From: an uncultured Bacteriovorax sp. | GTDB taxonomy: Bacteria > Bdellovibrionota > Bacteriovoracia > Bacteriovoracales > Bacteriovoracaceae | Assembly (NCBI GenBank): GCA_946482295.1 | Contig: CAMLRB010000148.1 | Coordinates: 1 to 8,601 of the forward strand | Direction: 5' to 3' | Length of the DNA stretch: 8,601 nucleotides | Shown: positions 1 through 6,951 of the stretch, piece after piece | How the letters are laid out: every line of letters starts with the position of its first letter | Numbering within the stretch: the first letter of the stretch is position 1 | The notes under the pieces: generated by a model | The model's database searches: none | What the model saw: only the letters and a program-made list of their open reading frames with translations | What the model was told of the DNA's origin: nothing | Program-made: the position numbers and the translations under genes

Positions 1-670
1 TTACGTAGGTCGAGGTATTTATCTGGGAGTGAACTTAATCCTTCTTATTGTTATAATAGTAGGAGGAAGAATTGTCCCAGCGTTCACTCGAAATGCAATC
101 GCACAGGCGAATATTGAAACTCATGTTTGGCTTGAAAGACTAAGTTATTTGAGTGTCGTGCTTTTTATTATTTCTGATTTTTTTGATTGGCCAAAAGCAA
201 CCGGATTTTTTGCTTTAGTGGCCTCGGGATTTCACTTTGCTCTTTTATTAGGATGGGACTCCATCAAAACATTGAAGAATCCACTTCTCTTAATTTTGCA
301 CCTTGGATACTTTTGGGTTCCTGTTGGTTTTTTTATTATTTTTATCAGCGCATTTTTTGATGTGATTCCAAAGTCAGTTGCTATCCATACCTTCACTGCC
401 GGTGCCATGGGAACTTTTATCATTGGAATGATGTCTAGAGTTTCACTCGGCCATACTGGTCGACCTCTAAAATTACCGAAAGGTTTTACAATTGCGTACG
501 TGCTCATTACACTCTCAGCGATTGTGAGAGTTGCATCCGGCCTCATGCCAGAGTTCTATAAAGAAGGTATTTTAATTGCAGGAGCTTTTTGGGTTTCAAG
601 TTTCATTGTGTTTATTTATTATTACTTCACAATCCTTACTTCACCAAGAGCAGATGGTAAACCAGGATAA
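1..670 (+). CDS. nnrS: NnrS family membrane protein, C-terminal part (5' end outside window)
   Basis: The frame is open from base 2 to the TAA at 668-670, so the GTG at 29 is an internal Val codon and the gene starts left of the window. About 222 residues remain; the family is usually near 400. Visible family marks are GGRIVPAFTRNA near the start of the fragment, a run LILHLGYFWVPVG, then HTFTAGAMG and MMSRVSLGHTGRPL, each flanked by hydrophobic helices; I count roughly six membrane segments. NnrS proteins are inner-membrane haem- and copper-containing proteins that help cells tolerate nitric oxide, and they commonly sit near denitrification genes. Its place beside a nos cluster fits that role. 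It is transcribed toward the nos operon and ends 8 bases from the last gene of it. The family call is firm; the exact biochemical activity of the family is not settled. Confidence 0.93.
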   Translation, partial: YVGRGIYLGVNLILLIVIIVGGRIVPAFTRNAIAQANIETHVWLERLSYLSVVLFIISDFFDWPKATGFFALVASGFHFALLLGWDSIKTLKNPLLLILHLGYFWVPVGFFIIFISAFFDVIPKSVAIHTFTAGAMGTFIIGMMSRVSLGHTGRPLKLPKGFTIAYVLITLSAIVRVASGLMPEFYKEGILIAGAFWVSSFIVFIYYYFTILTSPRADGKPG

Positions 671-678
671 AGAGAATT

Positions 679-1251
679 CTACTTTTTAATTAATTTTATA
701 TTTTTGATTTTAATAATGATGATGACGATAACCGAACACAGGCATGAAAGGTAAAAACCCATTGCAGGAAAGGCAACTGTAGTGAACTGACCGATTATTC
801 CTTCGCCTAATATTGTGGGAGTAAAAGCAACCAATTTTACAGGTGCCGTTGGATTTAAATCATGTCCAAATTTATAAAGCCACATATAAAAAATAGTCAC
901 GAAGGCCACTGGAAATACGACAACGGGTAAGGCGAATACGAATGCTCGTTTTTTTGATTTCACAATGGCCGCTAGAAAAACACAAATAGCAAGGGCAATC
1001 AAAACATAGGGAGCTAACATTCTTTCGTCTTTTGCTGCCTCACCAAGTTTCTGCATTCCAATGTAATGGTTAATAATATCAATTTCAAAAACATCTCCTG
1101 TGGCACCGGTTAAGTGAACATTTAAAACTAACCCTTGAGGATATTGTGGGGCCTGTAATTTGAAACTCCACATCGGCAGTGAAAAAGCTTTGAAGTAAAA
1201 AAAGGAGCATAGGGTAGCAAGTATACAAGAGAATATTAGATTTTTTTTCAT
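679..1251 (-). CDS. four-helix membrane protein of unknown function, last gene of the nos operon
   Basis: This 190-residue protein has a signal-anchor-like first helix (about 5-23), a periplasm-sized segment (about 24-78), then three more hydrophobic helices (about 79-97, 102-126 and 153-181) and a lysine-rich tail. The segment after helix 1 holds the most distinctive text: PMWSF, APQYPQG (34-40) and NHYIGM (61-66); FTPTILGE precedes the last helix. I associate proteins with this PQYPxG...NHYIGM pattern with clade II-type nos clusters, but that is memory and not a checked match. The ATG overlaps the nosY stop by four bases (ATGA), with AAGGA as a ribosome site six bases upstream, so it belongs to the operon. 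The His, Tyr and Met residues of the NHYIGM motif could bind copper or haem; this is speculation. It lacks the CxxCH of a cytochrome and the ABC-2 permease pattern of NosY. Confidence 0.85.
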   Translation of the reverse strand: MKKNLIFSCILATLCSFFYFKAFSLPMWSFKLQAPQYPQGLVLNVHLTGATGDVFEIDIINHYIGMQKLGEAAKDERMLAPYVLIALAICVFLAAIVKSKKRAFVFALPVVVFPVAFVTIFYMWLYKFGHDLNPTAPVKLVAFTPTILGEGIIGQFTTVAFPAMGFYLSCLCSVIVIIIIKIKNIKLIKK

Positions 1252-2075
1252 AAGAGATCCTTAGAGAGAAAACGTCGATAACCGACAAGCGCAAATAGTA
1301 AACCCAAAAGGATTGGCCATATGGCCGCCCATGATAGCAGTTGGTTTATGCCGATTTTTTCTATGATGGTGTAAGAAACAGGGCCTAGGACTGTGAGTTC
1401 TTGATCAAAGAGGGCAATGGCCGCCATACGGAATGATTGGAGCGGATTTAATAAGGCCAGAGAAACCACAAATTCAACCAGGATTCGATATTTCAGCATG
1501 GCGCCTAGAAGAAGTGCATCTATAAATCCTTCGGCAGCAATCCAGACTATAAAGGCCACGCCGAGGGCCATTTCCTGAGTACGTGCGTAGACTGAGATGA
1601 GAAGGGCTACACCGATAAAAAAGATTAGTGTAGAGCCTAGATAAAGCGTATAGAAGGCCACTACGGTCCAAGGGACTGCATAACCTTTTAAGAGCGAAAG
1701 TAGAGCAGCTCCGATCATGCCTATGAATAAAGGAAAATAAAGAGCGAGAAATCGGCCAGTGCCTTTTCCCCAATAAAAACCACCGAGCTTAATTGGTAAA
1801 GCGAGATTGTACTCCCAAATCCCACTTTCACGATCGGCCACAAAAGTTCGCACCGTTGTAATCAACGCGAAAATGGGAAGGATAATAATACTTATTTGAA
1901 TAAGAGTTAACAGGAGTCGGCCCAATCCCATAAAGCCATAAGCACTTGATTCGGCCAATCCAAGGTAAAAGAAAAACGTAATCATCGTCACTAGGGTAAT
2001 AAGATATATCTGATACCACTTTGCTCTGAAGGTTTCTTTTATTTCCTGCGAACAAATGTAAGTAAAATTCTCCAT
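1248..2075 (-). CDS. nosY: NosY, ABC-2-type permease of the NosDFY complex
   Basis: The 275-residue protein has six predicted membrane helices (about 21-40, 55-76, 108-130, 135-162, 168-195, 245-266), which is the NosY topology and length. Between helices 2 and 3 lies FVADRESGIWEYNLALP, the conserved cytoplasmic segment of ABC-2 permeases that faces the ATPase. NosY pairs with NosF, and this transporter with NosD is needed to mature the CuZ cluster of nitrous oxide reductase; recent work on the family supports handover of copper between NosL and NosD driven by NosF/NosY. The ATG is one base past the nosL stop, with TAGGAA five bases upstream. The gene lies after nosL and not directly after nosF, which separates the ATPase and its permease by one gene. 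By sequence alone this could be a generic ABC-2 permease; the cluster makes NosY the clear call. Confidence 0.92.
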   Translation of the reverse strand: MENFTYICSQEIKETFRAKWYQIYLITLVTMITFFFYLGLAESSAYGFMGLGRLLLTLIQISIIILPIFALITTVRTFVADRESGIWEYNLALPIKLGGFYWGKGTGRFLALYFPLFIGMIGAALLSLLKGYAVPWTVVAFYTLYLGSTLIFFIGVALLISVYARTQEMALGVAFIVWIAAEGFIDALLLGAMLKYRILVEFVVSLALLNPLQSFRMAAIALFDQELTVLGPVSYTIIEKIGINQLLSWAAIWPILLGLLFALVGYRRFLSKDLL

Positions 2076-2076
2076 C

Positions 2077-2463
2077 TTAATTCCTAAACTTATTTTTCAC
2101 ATTCTCTAAAGTCATTTTTCCAGTTGATGTGGGAGCTATTCCTCCACCCATAGGGGATTGCAAACCGTCTTCATAATGAATGTCTTCTGCTTTTACCCAA
2201 CTGTCGCCAGTGGGAGAGCGAACATGCATGGATTGTTCGTCGTCTTTCTTGTGATTATGAGCAAAGGCGCACTTTAAATCGTCATAAAAGTGAATTTCGC
2301 CATTTTTTAACAGCCGTTGAACGGCGAACCGTTTTTCTGTTAGGGCCATTCTGCAGACGGCGCACGTCTCCTTGCCCCAGATGGGTTCTTGCGGTCCTGA
2401 ACTCTCCACACATGAAGAAATATTAAGTAAGAAAAAGATGAACAGAATTTTTAGAAACTTCAT
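2077..2463 (-). CDS. nosL: NosL, copper-binding lipoprotein chaperone
   Basis: The 128-residue protein begins with a lipoprotein signal peptide: basic start, hydrophobic stretch, then the lipobox ISSC with the acylated Cys at residue 18. The NosL copper motif follows as C34-x2-C37-x-M39 in ETCAVCRMAL, then RFAVQ, a FYDDLKCAFAH segment and the C-terminal SPMGGGIAP block. NosL is an outer-membrane or periplasm-facing Cu(I) chaperone that delivers copper for NosZ metal centres through NosD. It is shorter than many NosL proteins, mainly because the region after the copper motif is compact; no motif is missing. Its ATG overlaps the nosF stop as ATGA, and AGAGGA lies nine bases upstream. The position between nosF and nosY is unusual; the common order is nosD-nosF-nosY-nosL. 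Confidence 0.95.
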   Translation of the reverse strand: MKFLKILFIFFLLNISSCVESSGPQEPIWGKETCAVCRMALTEKRFAVQRLLKNGEIHFYDDLKCAFAHNHKKDDEQSMHVRSPTGDSWVKAEDIHYEDGLQSPMGGGIAPTSTGKMTLENVKNKFRN

Positions 2464-3332
2464 TTTGGTAAATCCTCTGTAGGTACTGTTTTAATCGTTA
2501 CGTTTTCAATAATTCCGGACCAACGAGTAAGCGTTGAGTGAAAGCGGAAACTGTCAGAGCTTGGAATGTATCCACTCCAGACATCGTTTTGGTTTTGAAA
2601 ATTCCACTCATGGAGAGTGCGAGTAACAGAATCAGGTAATGATTTAAATTTTAAGATGCAATATTTAAATTCAGTTAACGTATTTTTACTTCCTGAAGAA
2701 ACGAGATCGTCCATAGTCATTCGACCGTTGTCGATCTCAATAACTCTTGAAACAATTCCTGAGAGTTCATCAAGGCGGTGCGATGTTAATAACATGATCG
2801 TATCTTTAGGAAGTTCTGAGAGAAGTTGGAAAAAATGAGACCTTGCCTCTGTGTCGAGATTTGCCGAGGGTTCGTCCATAATGAGAATGGAAGGCCTTCT
2901 CGCGAGCGCCAAAGAGATTAATAGTTTTTGTTTCATTCCACCAGAAAGATTTTTAAAAGGTGTGTTTCGGCAATGTGAAACATAAAGATTCATTCTCCCT
3001 GCGATATGTTCAACATCATCTGCACTTAGGCCGCAAAGATGGGCCGTAAAAGAAATCATTTCTTGAACTGTGTGCTTAAGGGGAGGCGGAGTCTGCGGCA
3101 CAAATGCTATTTGTGTTAAAGCGTTTTGCCTGTTCTTGTTGAGGGAGAAACCATGAATGTTGATCTCACCATCAAATTTATAAAGCCCTAAAAGGCAGCG
3201 AATAAAAGTCGTTTTTCCGCATCCGTTTTGACCAACAAGCGCAACTCTCTCTCCCGCATTTATCTCAGTCGATAAATTTTCCAAGATGACTTTTTTATTA
3301 AATTTTTTAGTGAGATTTTTTATGGTTAACAT
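2460..3332 (-). CDS. nosF: NosF, ATPase subunit of the NosDFY copper-site maturation transporter
   Basis: The 290-residue protein is a complete ABC ATPase: Walker A GQNGCGKTT (34-42), Q-loop glutamine at 80 in FVPQ, signature LSGGM (129-133), Walker B ILIMDEP with D153 and E154, D-loop SANLD, and switch His at 185 in LLTSH. After about residue 200 comes a roughly 90-residue C-terminal region beyond the core, consistent with NosF length (close to 300). It should sit on the cytoplasmic face and power NosY/NosD during CuZ assembly. The start ATG shares one base with the nosD stop (TAATG), and I see only a weak ribosome site (TTGGT), so translation is probably coupled to nosD. All catalytic residues are present. 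General ABC ATPases look alike; the name rests on the neighbours nosD, nosL and nosY. Confidence 0.95.
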   Translation of the reverse strand: MLTIKNLTKKFNKKVILENLSTEINAGERVALVGQNGCGKTTFIRCLLGLYKFDGEINIHGFSLNKNRQNALTQIAFVPQTPPPLKHTVQEMISFTAHLCGLSADDVEHIAGRMNLYVSHCRNTPFKNLSGGMKQKLLISLALARRPSILIMDEPSANLDTEARSHFFQLLSELPKDTIMLLTSHRLDELSGIVSRVIEIDNGRMTMDDLVSSGSKNTLTEFKYCILKFKSLPDSVTRTLHEWNFQNQNDVWSGYIPSSDSFRFHSTLTRWSGIIENVTIKTVPTEDLPK

Positions 3333-4609
3333 TAATTTACCAACAGTGGTTTAGTATCTTGCATAACGATTATTGGTTCACCTAAATTTGTGACTTCTTC
3401 TATCGTTTCGATCAGAGAAAAAAGTGGAGTCAAAAAAAAGAAATTCGCTTTTGGATTATTTCCTTTGATTGTGTCTCCGTATTTCCTGACAATGTATGGT
3501 GTATCGCCAATGTAATTTTTATCTTCATCAAATCCTAAATATTTATCCCATTTATTTTCGATCCATTTGCTTTGAGATCCTTTTCTTAAGTCTGTATCGA
3601 CATCAATGAGATTGCCGATAAACTCATTTTTCTTGAATTCTCCACCTGAGCGATCATTAAAAAGAACCACGCCTTTGGTATTGAAGGTGAGTTTGTTGCC
3701 GTGAAACCAATTTCGACTTCCCGGTTTAAAAGGAGAGTTGTCAATCATGATTCCAGCTGCGGAATAGTTGATGATATTATTTTGGGCAAAGATGTTTGAT
3801 GATTCCTTGAGACCAATACCCATGCCAGTTGAACCTAAGGCCCGTTCTATTGTATTTTGTGTGATAATAAAGTCGTTTCCATACATAAGAAATATGCCGA
3901 CCAGGTTTTGTTTAAATACGTTTCCCTGAATTCTTAATTTTTCTGAGTACATGCTATGGATACTGTAGCGAGAATGACTGCCATGGTTTCCTTTAAAGAG
4001 AAGATTATTTGAATACCAAGCGACAACATCACGGGAGTAACTCCAAGTATTATTTTCGATCACAGAAGATGCCACTGACCATAACCTAATGGCATCACCT
4101 CGAAGTCCAACATCCAAGTTTTTAGACGAGATGCTATTTTTTTGGATTGTTATATCAGAGCCGCTGTAAACATCGATTCCAAAGAGACAATTTTCAATGA
4201 GATTATTTTCCAAAGTAACATGATTTGAACTTCTGATTCCTATACCAGAATCAGCTTCAGTGTAGGAGAGTCCTGAGTCGATGATTTTAAGGCCTTTAAT
4301 GGTTACTCTCGGAGCTTCAATAACGATAACTGTGCCGGACAATTCACCAGTGATCGTGGCCCCTTTTTCACCCTCGATTGTAACTCCTTCCACTGTTATG
4401 TGAATGGGCCCCTTATATAGTCCTTTTTTCAATCTTAACGTTTCGTTTGGTTTTAGTTTGTTTATTTCTGATTGAAGAGGGCCGGTCAAAACTTTTTTAT
4501 GCCACCCTTCTACTCGTTTATCGGGTTGCATAGTCTCATCGCCGAATAAAATCGGCGATGAGATAATAAGGGCGGAAATAAAGAGCAGTAACTTATTTTT
4601 TAGTAACAC
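3332..4609 (-). CDS. nosD: NosD, periplasmic beta-helix protein for CuZ maturation
   Basis: The 425-residue protein starts with a Sec signal peptide (MLLKNKLLLFIS..., cleavage near residue 23, before DETM). Residues of about 50-340 are made of right-handed beta-helix rungs with repeated asparagine-rich turns, for example VTLENNLIENCLFGIDVYSG, IQGNVFKQNLVGIFLM and ITQNTIERALGSTGMGI, typical of the NosD/CASH family. The C-terminal block NKWDKYLGF...NYIGDTPYI is the classic NosD ending. NosD acts in the periplasm with NosF and NosY in copper-sulfide (CuZ) site assembly. The start is a GTG: an in-frame TAA lies just upstream (4622-4624), AAAGGAAG is placed five bases before it, and no ATG precedes the signal peptide. 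The first 17 bases overlap the end of nosZ. A strong hairpin lies inside its signal-peptide coding part. Confidence 0.96.
   Translation of the reverse strand: MLLKNKLLLFISALIISSPILFGDETMQPDKRVEGWHKKVLTGPLQSEINKLKPNETLRLKKGLYKGPIHITVEGVTIEGEKGATITGELSGTVIVIEAPRVTIKGLKIIDSGLSYTEADSGIGIRSSNHVTLENNLIENCLFGIDVYSGSDITIQKNSISSKNLDVGLRGDAIRLWSVASSVIENNTWSYSRDVVAWYSNNLLFKGNHGSHSRYSIHSMYSEKLRIQGNVFKQNLVGIFLMYGNDFIITQNTIERALGSTGMGIGLKESSNIFAQNNIINYSAAGIMIDNSPFKPGSRNWFHGNKLTFNTKGVVLFNDRSGGEFKKNEFIGNLIDVDTDLRKGSQSKWIENKWDKYLGFDEDKNYIGDTPYIVRKYGDTIKGNNPKANFFFLTPLFSLIETIEEVTNLGEPIIVMQDTKPLLVN
4534..4563 (-). promoter_or_regulatory. strong hairpin in the transcript, just after nosZ and inside nosD codons
   Basis: Twelve-base perfect arms (4552-4563 and 4534-4545) flank a six-base loop (4546-4551). 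On the transcript the 5' arm reads TCTCATCGCCGA, the loop TTTTAT, and the 3' arm is the exact complement. It begins 30 bases after the nosZ stop codon and encodes the end of the NosD signal peptide and the first mature residues. There is no U-run after it, so it is not a standard intrinsic terminator. A role in shielding the nosZ message from 3' decay, or in lowering nosD translation, is inferred. Confidence 0.6.
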
Positions 4610-6950
4610 TAGGACTTCCTTTTAATGATTTGTCCTCTGATTTAAATTTATCGAGATATTCAATAATCATCTCTAAGTCTTCTTTACTAACTTCTAGATT
4701 GGGCATTTCGAGTCCGTATTTTTTTACCAATGGAGCAATCGTAGGGTCATCGTAAAAATTCTCCGGATTACTTACGAATTTTCTAATCCAATCTTTAGAA
4801 CGGCGTACAGTAACGTTCGTTAAATCAGGGGCCGAATCACTTTTTCCGTGTTGATGACAACCAATACAGCCGTATTCTTCAAATTTAGTAGCGCCTGGAT
4901 GGAGTGATATATTTGAAGTAGCAAGTTTAACATCGTTTTCCGGGCTTCTGAAAAGCTCTTTGTTGTAATCATCTCTAATTTTAAGTGCCGTTTTTCTAGT
5001 TTGTTCGAACTTAGTATTTTCCTTAACGATCATTTCTCCTAAAGTCGTATTCTCATATGGAGACGATAAATCTTGAGCAGTAAATCCATAAGCTCCTGAC
5101 TGAGAGGCCACAAACCTTAAAGTGGCCGTCTTACCAGGAGCGAATGTACCCATAACACCATGACCATTAACACTGAAGCGGATCACCTTGCCAGCGGCCT
5201 GTTCAATGTTAGTAAGATGCAGTTGAACTTCATCACCTTGATTTACTTGCAGCTTAGTAGGCGCGATTCCTTCTGATGAAACCGTACCAAAAACTTCAAG
5301 GGTAGATCCTTTTTTAGAGATTCTCTCTTTTCCTTTTGATGTAGCGAGTGGTGAAATTTTCATTTCAACAGGATCGGTACCTACTGGATAAGAACTAATT
5401 GGATTAATTTTATTAGCATCAATACAGACAGTGTAGTGTGGCTCACCCATTGGTAATGGTAAATCGTAAAGCACTCTCATCTTCGGTTTTGTGGTATCGA
5501 TGAGCTGGTGGTTTTGAGGCAGTAGGGGACCTACGGAATCAAAGCGGTCAATAGCTAGTTTGTTCAAAGCAACCACAAATTTACCGGCCGGTTCCACAGA
5601 GTCTCCTTGCATTGAAACAAGGTGACCAATGTTGTAGTTGATCGAAACTTTATCAAGAACTTTTTTATTCAAGTAGTCCCATTTGACGACTTGAGAATCA
5701 AGGTAGAGAGAAGTGTAAACGACACCAGGTTCTTTGCCATACTGTGTGTGAAGAGGCCCAAGACCCAAATTAACTTGTGCATGAAGCGATTTTTGTAGAT
5801 CTAAGACGGGCACACCGTATTCGTCAGTTCCCGAAAATTCTTTCTTTTCAATCAGTGCTTTTATTTTTCTAAAGTCATAGACGGATGCGTGAGTATCTAA
5901 CTTACCTGAAACGATAATGTAACGACCGTCTGGAGAAATATCAGCACCGTGTGGAGACTTTGGTTCAGGAATCAAAAAGAGAATTCCCTCTTTGGCCGCA
6001 ACTTCAAGCGGAATAGTCATGTGTCCATTAACCAGTTTTGTTTTTCCTTGCTTAACAACTTCTTCGGCCCTTTTCCAATTTACGACGTGAAGAAAATCGG
6101 TATCTCTTGAAGAACAACCTGCCTCAAACGGAGGATTTTTTTTATCGGGTCCCTGACCTATATATCTTTCTGAACAAAAAGAGTTGGTAAATGTAAAACC
6201 ATAACTTTCTCCTTTTCCAGCATCACTTAAGTCTTGTGAGTAAGGAGGTGCAATGATGGTAAAAGATTTTTTAGTGTCAATTCTTCCTTTAGTGTTGTCA
6301 AACTTGTGGAAGGTAATCCCTCCGCGATAGTGTGTATTATAATTTTCTTGATTGAGAGGAACGTATCGTCCGTCGGAAGGAGCAGCATATTGAGCGCCTT
6401 CAACAATATACTCAGTGTTTGGAGTGGCAAACGCTCCCCCATGGGCCGACATATAAATAGGATTATGGATAACTTGTTTCGTTTCCATATCTTTTAAATC
6501 AATAACAAAAATTCTTGGGTTGGCCTTGTCATTTAAAAAAGCGTAGCGACCATCGTATTTCCCATTTGTTTCTGAAAAAGCAGGGTGGTGGGTATCGCCC
6601 CAAGTGAGCTTCGTTCCATTTTGGCGAAGGGCCTTATTCACCATTTTTTTAGTTTGTTGATCATGCAAATATCCTGTTGCCGGATCATGAGCGGCAGTCG
6701 CGATGTATTTGTAGATACGCATAGAAGGAACACCATATAAAATGGCAGAACCAGCTTGCCCACCGGAATTAATACAGAGAAATTCATCTTTTTTACCAGC
6801 AGGTGTGTAAGTTTGAGCAGCGGCCAGAACATCATCTGGTTTAAGATTTCTTTCTTTGGCGATCTTTAGAATTTGATCTGTGAGGTTTGTATCTGCATAG
6901 GCAAAACCACACATTGACAGCATCGTTAATACTTTTAATTGTGTTTTCAT
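4593..6950 (-). CDS. nosZ: NosZ catalytic (CuZ) subunit with fused cytochrome c and a CuA domain lacking its ligands
   Basis: This is a clade II-type nitrous oxide reductase (N2O to N2, periplasmic). The chosen ATG at 6950 gives 785 residues with a Sec signal peptide (cleavage near residue 19-20, after FAYA). A GTG at 6959 would add three residues, but the ribosome site AAGGTGA overlaps it. The beta-propeller keeps all seven CuZ histidines: H121 and H122 (GDTHHP), H170 (SAHGG), H334 (SPHGAD), H401 (GPLHT), H443 (NIGHL), H505 (GEPHY). The cupredoxin domain (about 545-645) is there in outline, but the CuA ligands are replaced: I590, A625, S629, E633 and T636 stand where His, Cys, Cys, His and Met belong. 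A C-terminal cytochrome c follows, with CIGCH at 695-699 and probable axial M749 in EMPNL. The upstream neighbour has the opposite pattern, so the two likely form one enzyme. The ATG comes one base after that gene's stop. Confidence 0.96.
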   Translation of the reverse strand: MKTQLKVLTMLSMCGFAYADTNLTDQILKIAKERNLKPDDVLAAAQTYTPAGKKDEFLCINSGGQAGSAILYGVPSMRIYKYIATAAHDPATGYLHDQQTKKMVNKALRQNGTKLTWGDTHHPAFSETNGKYDGRYAFLNDKANPRIFVIDLKDMETKQVIHNPIYMSAHGGAFATPNTEYIVEGAQYAAPSDGRYVPLNQENYNTHYRGGITFHKFDNTKGRIDTKKSFTIIAPPYSQDLSDAGKGESYGFTFTNSFCSERYIGQGPDKKNPPFEAGCSSRDTDFLHVVNWKRAEEVVKQGKTKLVNGHMTIPLEVAAKEGILFLIPEPKSPHGADISPDGRYIIVSGKLDTHASVYDFRKIKALIEKKEFSGTDEYGVPVLDLQKSLHAQVNLGLGPLHTQYGKEPGVVYTSLYLDSQVVKWDYLNKKVLDKVSINYNIGHLVSMQGDSVEPAGKFVVALNKLAIDRFDSVGPLLPQNHQLIDTTKPKMRVLYDLPLPMGEPHYTVCIDANKINPISSYPVGTDPVEMKISPLATSKGKERISKKGSTLEVFGTVSSEGIAPTKLQVNQGDEVQLHLTNIEQAAGKVIRFSVNGHGVMGTFAPGKTATLRFVASQSGAYGFTAQDLSSPYENTTLGEMIVKENTKFEQTRKTALKIRDDYNKELFRSPENDVKLATSNISLHPGATKFEEYGCIGCHQHGKSDSAPDLTNVTVRRSKDWIRKFVSNPENFYDDPTIAPLVKKYGLEMPNLEVSKEDLEMIIEYLDKFKSEDKSLKGSPSVTKK
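4615..4622 (-). promoter_or_regulatory. ribosome binding site of nosD, supporting its GTG start
   Basis: Minus-strand AAAGGAAG ends five bases before the GTG at 4609. It overlaps an in-frame TAA at 4624-4622 (in the nosD frame), so no longer nosD product is possible. The site lies inside the last codons of nosZ. Confidence 0.7.
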
Positions 6951-6951
6951 A

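Noticed and set aside
671..700. AAAG...CTTTTT around AGAATTCT as a terminator after nnrS.
   Set aside because: Only four paired bases hold before mismatches, and the stem is AT-rich; too weak.
1474..2055. Minus-strand open frames of 75-99 codons inside nosY.
   Set aside because: They are out-of-frame shadows of nosY with low-complexity Ser/Arg/Tyr-rich composition and no ribosome site or family resemblance.
5043..5183. A frameshift or assembly error could explain the missing CuA motif in nosZ.
   Set aside because: The region aligns gaplessly to the paralogue's CuA domain, fold residues are kept, and the frame reads on into a sound CxxCH cytochrome domain with its Met. No other frame there shows a C-x3-C-x3-H motif.
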